DNA of 9,327 nucleotides from Chloroflexota bacterium (GTDB lineage: Bacteria > Chloroflexota > Limnocylindria > Limnocylindrales > CSP1-4), in assembly GCA_021812735.1 (NCBI GenBank), contig JAKAMV010000330.1:1-9327 (forward strand), given 5' to 3'. A program made the position numbers and the translations under genes. Shown piece by piece: positions 6,481-9,327 of the stretch (position 1 is the first letter of the stretch; each line of letters starts with the position of its first letter). The notes under the pieces are model-generated. The model searched no databases. It was not told the origin of the DNA and saw nothing but the letters and a program-made list of their open reading frames with translations.

Positions 6481-7416
6481 TCAGTAGATGCTCTGCTCGC
6501 TTCGCCGGGTCACACGCAATTGGACAGCGGTGATGACCAGGACGAGGACGAGGAACAGGGTGGCGGCGGCGCAGGCGACGCCGGTCCGGTTGGTGAACGT
6601 GTTGAAGATGAAGTAGACGATCGTCTCGGTCTGGCCCGACGGACCCCCGTTGGTCATGACGAAGAACGGCACGAAGGCCTGGAAGCTGCCGATGGTGTTG
6701 GTGATGACCAGCAGCGCCGTGGTGGGGATCAGGAGTGGCCAGCTGATGTAGCGGAAGCGCTGCCAGACCGTTCGAGCGCCGTCGATCTCGGCAGCCTCGT
6801 ACAGGTCGTTGCTGATCCCCTGGAGGCCCGCGATGTACAGGATCATCGAGAACCCGGCGACCTTCCAGGTGTTCATGACCACCACGATCACGATCCCCCA
6901 GAACGGGTCGTGGTGCCAGTTCGGGATCGTGATGCCGAACGACGCGAGCAGCGTGGTGAAGTAGCCCAGCTGCGGGTCGAACAGCCAACTGAACGCGACG
7001 CCCGCCGCCACGAAGGACACGACCATCGGGAAGAAGAACGAGGCGCGGAAGAACGTGCGGCCCTTGAGCTCGCGCTCGAGGAGAATCGCCAGTAGCAGGC
7101 CCAGCAGGATCTGCGCGGGCATCGCGAGAAGCACGAATACCGTGGACACGAGCAGCGAGTGCACGAAATCCGCCTGCATCGAGCCCGAGACGATGTTCGT
7201 GTAGTTGTCGAGGCCGATCCACTTCGGCGAGCCCAGCAGGTTCCACTTCTGGAAGCTGAGCCAGACGACGTAGATGATCGGGTAGAACAGGAAGACGGCC
7301 ATGAGCGCGAGTGCCGGCATGACGAACGAGGCGTTCATCAGCTGGGCACGCACGCCGGGGCCGCCCTCGCGGCGCGCCCTGGCGCCGGCGGTTTCGCTGA
7401 CAGCGGCTGCAGTCAT
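6481..7416 (-). CDS. Sugar ABC transporter permease, MalF type
   Basis: The partner inner-membrane permease of the CUT1-type importer. It has 311 residues: a cytoplasmic N-terminal tail rich in Ala, Arg and Gly (1-27), then about six hydrophobic segments (31-53, 87-113, 126-147, 171-195, 226-247, 281-300). The EAA loop is Glu207-Ala-Ala then Gly213 (YEAAEIDGARTVWQRF), followed by SWPLL. The short form without the large periplasmic P2 domain of enterobacterial MalF is usual outside the enterics. AAGGAGG stands 9 nt before the ATG at 7416, a very strong ribosome binding site. The gene lies 127 bases after the binding-protein gene, across two hairpins, and 15 bases before the MalG-type gene. No ATP-binding subunit is encoded in the window. 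Confidence 0.93.
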   Translation of the reverse strand: MTAAAVSETAGARARREGGPGVRAQLMNASFVMPALALMAVFLFYPIIYVVWLSFQKWNLLGSPKWIGLDNYTNIVSGSMQADFVHSLLVSTVFVLLAMPAQILLGLLLAILLERELKGRTFFRASFFFPMVVSFVAAGVAFSWLFDPQLGYFTTLLASFGITIPNWHHDPFWGIVIVVVMNTWKVAGFSMILYIAGLQGISNDLYEAAEIDGARTVWQRFRYISWPLLIPTTALLVITNTIGSFQAFVPFFVMTNGGPSGQTETIVYFIFNTFTNRTGVACAAATLFLVLVLVITAVQLRVTRRSEQSIY

Positions 7417-7454
7417 CGTGCGGGCCTCCTTACCCGGACGATCCGATGAGGAGG

Positions 7455-7476
7455 GCCAGCCGCCTGAGGTGCTGGC
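7455..7476. other. Second intercistronic stem-loop between binding protein and permease genes
   Basis: GCCAGC (7455-7460) and GCTGGC (7471-7476) form a 6-bp stem with a 10-base loop; a further GGG/CCC could pair outside with a small bulge. It lies closer to the permease start and has no U-tract. Together with the hairpin at 7508-7523 it makes the 127-base gap strongly structured. Confidence 0.35.
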
Positions 7477-7507
7477 GCCCGACCCTCCCTGGTGAGTTCG
7501 TCAGGCG

Positions 7508-7523
7508 GGCCCGGGGACGGGCC
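7508..7523 (-). other. Stem-loop just after the binding-protein gene (partial terminator or mRNA stabiliser)
   Basis: GGCCCG (7508-7513) and CGGGCC (7518-7523) form a perfect 6-bp G+C stem around a 4-base loop, 20 bases after the stop codon of the binding-protein gene. Such hairpins between binding-protein and permease genes are known in other systems (malE-malF for example) to protect the upstream message and lower downstream expression. Here this role is inferred from position and shape. Confidence 0.45.
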
Positions 7524-7543
7524 TCGTCCGACGCGTCACGCCC

Positions 7544-8965
7544 CTACGACTTGAGGGCCGTGACCGCCTTTGCCGCGGCGTCGAGGCTGGCCTGGACGTC
7601 CGCGCCCTGGAGGATGATCGGGTCCCACGCGTCCTTGCCGAACGCCGTCTGCGCGTCGCTCGACTGCGGCAGCGCGGACCGGGCCACGCCGTACGGGACC
7701 CCGTTGACCCAGCCCCGGAGGTACGGGTACTTGTCCAGCTGCGCCTGGTAGGCCGGGTCCTGGGTCGCGGTCTTGGTGACCGGCAGGTTGCCCGACTGGA
7801 TGTTGAACGCCACCTGGAAGTCCTTGCTCAGCATGAAGTCGGCGTAGGCGAACGCGCCCTTGACCTTGTCGTCGCTGTGCTTGAACACGAACAGGTTGTC
7901 GCCACCGATGTTGGTCGCCGGCTGCTTGTGGCGCGGGAACGGGACCACGGTGAACTTGAAGTCGGTGAACTTCTGGAGGTCCGGCAGGTTCCACGGCCCG
8001 TTGCACACGATCGCGGCCTTCTTGCCGAACCAGAGCGTCAGCTCCCAGCCCTTGTCGAGCGGCGAGGTGTAGCCCTTCGTCACCAGGCCCTGCAGGTAGG
8101 TCATGGTCTCGAGGCCCTCGGGCCCGGCGAAGCCCGGGTCCCCCGCATCGGACAGGAACGTGCCGCCGGCGGTGGCGAGCCAGGCGTGGAACAGCCAGGC
8201 GTCCCAGCCGTTCTGGGTGGCGTTCATGAGGTAGCCCTTCATGCCCGCCTTCTCGGTGATCGCCTGGCACGCCGCCGCGAAGTCTTCCCACGTCCAGGTC
8301 TTGGTCGGATCCTGGTCCGGGATGGCGACGCCCGCCGCCGCGAAGGCGTCGGTGTTGATCAGCATCGCGCAGTTGTTGGTCATCCAGGGCAGGCTCTGGA
8401 CCTTGCCGTTGTACGAGCACAGGGTGACCAGCGACGGGTAGATGTCCGCCTTGACGTCGGGCTTGCCGTTCAGCCAGGTGTCCACGTCCGCGAGCAGACC
8501 GGCGTCCGAGTAGGCGCCCATCTCGCCGCTCTCCATCCACGCCATGTCGGGCGAGGTGTCGGTGTTCGCCGCGACCTGCTGGCGGAGCGTCTGCGCGTTC
8601 TCGATGCCGCCGTTGGTCTCCTTGATCGAGACCGTGGGGTGCAGCTTCTGGAACTGCGGGTACCACGTGTTGAGCCACTCAGTCTGGGTGGCCTGCGGCA
8701 TGGTGTCGTACAGGTTGACCGTCACCGTGGGGTCGGCGGCGGCGCTTGCCGCGCTCGACGGGGCCGACGCGGCAGCGGTGGCGCTTGCGGCGTTCGGCTG
8801 GCTGGCAACGGCTGACGCCGCCGCTGGGGACGCGGCGCTGGGGGAGGCCGCCGAATTCGAGCATGCCGCGAGGAACGCGCCGATGCCCGGGATGCCGAGG
8901 CCGAGCACCGCGCCGGCCTTGAGTAGATCGCGTCGCTTGACGCTTCTGTCCAACTCGCCTGACAT
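7544..8965 (-). CDS. Extracellular sugar-binding lipoprotein of an ABC importer (SBP family 1)
   Basis: The 473-residue protein captures the sugar outside the membrane and delivers it to the two permeases. Its N terminus is a Tat-type lipoprotein signal: Arg11-Arg12 in KRRDLLK, a hydrophobic stretch, then the lipobox LAAC with Cys35 as the lipidated residue. A Ser/Ala/Pro/Gln linker of about 40 residues (36-77) tethers the binding domain, which starts near DPTVTVNLYDT. The body has features of MalE-like family 1 proteins: QTLRQQVAA and TSPDMAWMES near the N-lobe, and the W-rich PWMTNN and WTWEDFAAAC segments. I chose the ATG at 8965: it has AGGAGGAG 10 nt upstream and places the twin arginines normally, whereas an in-frame ATG at 9019 would lie within the downstream operator. 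It is the first gene of the operon, divergent from the LacI-type regulator. The sugar itself cannot be told from the sequence. Confidence 0.93.
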   Translation of the reverse strand: MSGELDRSVKRRDLLKAGAVLGLGIPGIGAFLAACSNSAASPSAASPAAASAVASQPNAASATAAASAPSSAASAAADPTVTVNLYDTMPQATQTEWLNTWYPQFQKLHPTVSIKETNGGIENAQTLRQQVAANTDTSPDMAWMESGEMGAYSDAGLLADVDTWLNGKPDVKADIYPSLVTLCSYNGKVQSLPWMTNNCAMLINTDAFAAAGVAIPDQDPTKTWTWEDFAAACQAITEKAGMKGYLMNATQNGWDAWLFHAWLATAGGTFLSDAGDPGFAGPEGLETMTYLQGLVTKGYTSPLDKGWELTLWFGKKAAIVCNGPWNLPDLQKFTDFKFTVVPFPRHKQPATNIGGDNLFVFKHSDDKVKGAFAYADFMLSKDFQVAFNIQSGNLPVTKTATQDPAYQAQLDKYPYLRGWVNGVPYGVARSALPQSSDAQTAFGKDAWDPIILQGADVQASLDAAAKAVTALKS

Positions 8966-9004
8966 GTCCGCGTTGCTCCTCCTAGACCGCCATCGAGTCT
9001 CTCG

Positions 9005-9018
9005 TGGAACCGCTCCCA
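9005..9018. promoter_or_regulatory. LacI-family operator 1, next to the binding-protein promoter
   Basis: TGGAACCGCTCCCA is an imperfect palindrome centred on CG, of the kind bound by LacI/GalR regulators (ideal form near GGAACCGGTTCC). It matches the site at 9103-9116 at 12 of 14 positions. It would lie about 10-20 bases downstream of the predicted start of the operon transcript, where a bound repressor blocks RNA polymerase. Confidence 0.6.
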
Positions 9019-9033
9019 TGAGATGACGGGCGC

Positions 9034-9062
9034 AGCGTAGCAGGTAATCGCGCGGAGTGGAA
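9034..9062 (-). promoter_or_regulatory. Probable promoter of the sugar operon
   Basis: On the minus strand TTCCAC (9057-9062) and TACGCT (9034-9039) are separated by 17 bases. Both are weak matches to the sigma70 hexamers (TAnnnT form for the -10). The placement is right: upstream of the binding-protein gene, with operator 1 immediately downstream. Other start points in this region are possible. Confidence 0.35.
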
Positions 9063-9102
9063 GAGGGAAGTTACGATCACCCGCCACAACATGCGCGGCC
9101 CA

Positions 9103-9116
9103 TGGAACCGGTCCCG
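9103..9116. promoter_or_regulatory. LacI-family operator 2, over the regulator promoter
   Basis: TGGAACCGGTCCCG is the better palindrome of the pair: GGAACC and GGTCCC differ at a single position from perfect symmetry. It overlaps the -35/spacer region of the predicted plus-strand promoter of the LacI-type gene, which suggests autoregulation, and lies about 98 bp from operator 1. Confidence 0.6.
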
Positions 9117-9132
9117 CGAACTCGGATATGAT
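9103..9132 (+). promoter_or_regulatory. Probable promoter of the LacI-type regulator gene
   Basis: TATGAT (9127-9132) matches 5 of 6 bases of the -10 consensus, about 33 bases ahead of the ATG. The -35 is poor (TGGAAC at 9103-9108 with an 18-base spacer) and lies within operator 2, as expected for a repressed or weak regulator promoter. Confidence 0.4.
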
Positions 9133-9164
9133 GTCCTCATCACCACATCCCGGCCGGAGGACCA

Positions 9165-9327
9165 ATGCCAGTCACGATCGGCGACGTCGCACGCAAGGCC
9201 GGCGTCGGGCGTGGGACCGTGAGCCGGGTCCTGAACAGCAAGCCCAACGTCGATCCGGACACGCGCGCCCGCGTCCAGGCCGTGATCGACGAGCTGGACT
9301 TCGTCCCCAGCGCGGCCGCGCGGCGCC
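9165..9327 (+). CDS. LacI-family transcriptional regulator, N-terminal part (cut by window end)
   Basis: Fifty-four codons are visible, covering the DNA-binding domain. The first residues MPVTIGDVARKAGV and the recognition helix GTVSRVLN are diagnostic of the LacI/GalR family, followed by the third helix VDPDTRARVQAVIDELDFVP and the start of the hinge helix SAAARR. The residues equivalent to Tyr17-Gln18 of E. coli LacI, which read the operator, are Arg16-Gly17. The sugar-binding domain is beyond the window. GGAGG at 9156-9160 stands 4 nt before the ATG. Divergent from the sugar operon and flanked by two matching operators, it is very probably the operon's local regulator and likely regulates itself. 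Confidence 0.92.
   Translation, partial: MPVTIGDVARKAGVGRGTVSRVLNSKPNVDPDTRARVQAVIDELDFVPSAAARR

Noticed and set aside
5531..7246. 571-codon minus-strand frame overlapping both permease genes
   Set aside because: It is an out-of-frame shadow of two permeases with intact EAA loops and strong ribosome binding sites; its composition is not protein-like.
8966..9019. Longer form of the sugar-binding lipoprotein starting at 9019
   Set aside because: It would put 18 extra residues before the Tat motif and start inside the operator at 9005-9018; the ATG at 8965 has a far better ribosome binding site.

Overview
The window is high-GC bacterial DNA, dense with genes, almost all of them on the minus strand. 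Its core is a carbohydrate import and utilisation operon that looks built around sucrose or a fructosyl-glucose sugar. Several traits would fit a Chloroflexota lineage such as Limnocylindria-like genomes, or less likely an actinobacterium: the GC content, a Tat-type lipoprotein solute-binding protein with a long Ser/Ala/Pro linker, and LacI-type control. This placement is an inference from style, not a phylogeny.

Layout in transcriptional order, from the right edge leftwards: a divergent plus-strand LacI-family regulator is cut by the window end (9165 onward). Then, on the minus strand, come an extracellular solute-binding lipoprotein (7544-8965), two MalF/MalG-type permeases (6481-7416 and 5632-6465), a clan GH-J (GH32/GH68-like) beta-fructosidase (4563-5534), an amylosucrase of GH13 subfamily 4 (2515-4563, joined to the previous gene by a TGATG stop/start overlap), and an alpha/beta hydrolase of unknown substrate (1603-2433). 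The 199-bp divergent region holds two nearly identical LacI-type operators 98 bp apart. One lies just downstream of the likely promoter of the binding-protein gene; the other covers the -35/spacer of the likely regulator promoter.

Proposed working: the lipoprotein captures the sugar outside the cell and the two permeases import it. No ATPase is encoded here, so a shared MsiK/UgpC-type ATPase elsewhere is expected. In the cytoplasm the GH-J enzyme would hydrolyse the fructosyl bond, and amylosucrase would move glucose from sucrose onto an alpha-1,4-glucan while releasing fructose. The LacI protein would switch the operon in response to the sugar.

Left of the operon is a sedolisin (S53) peptidase gene. 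All its catalytic and calcium-binding residues are visible, but it lacks the propeptide, any signal peptide and the first part of the catalytic domain, so it is probably a 5'-truncated remnant. A hairpin follows it. A gene-free stretch (87-427) carries a good sigma70-type minus-strand promoter for the gene that leaves the window at the left edge; its 28 visible residues are weakly reminiscent of SufB. I found no RNA genes, CRISPR arrays, insertion sequences or integrase genes. The operon is made of known families. The less ordinary points are the pairing of a GH-J enzyme with amylosucrase behind one importer, the operator arrangement, and the truncated peptidase.
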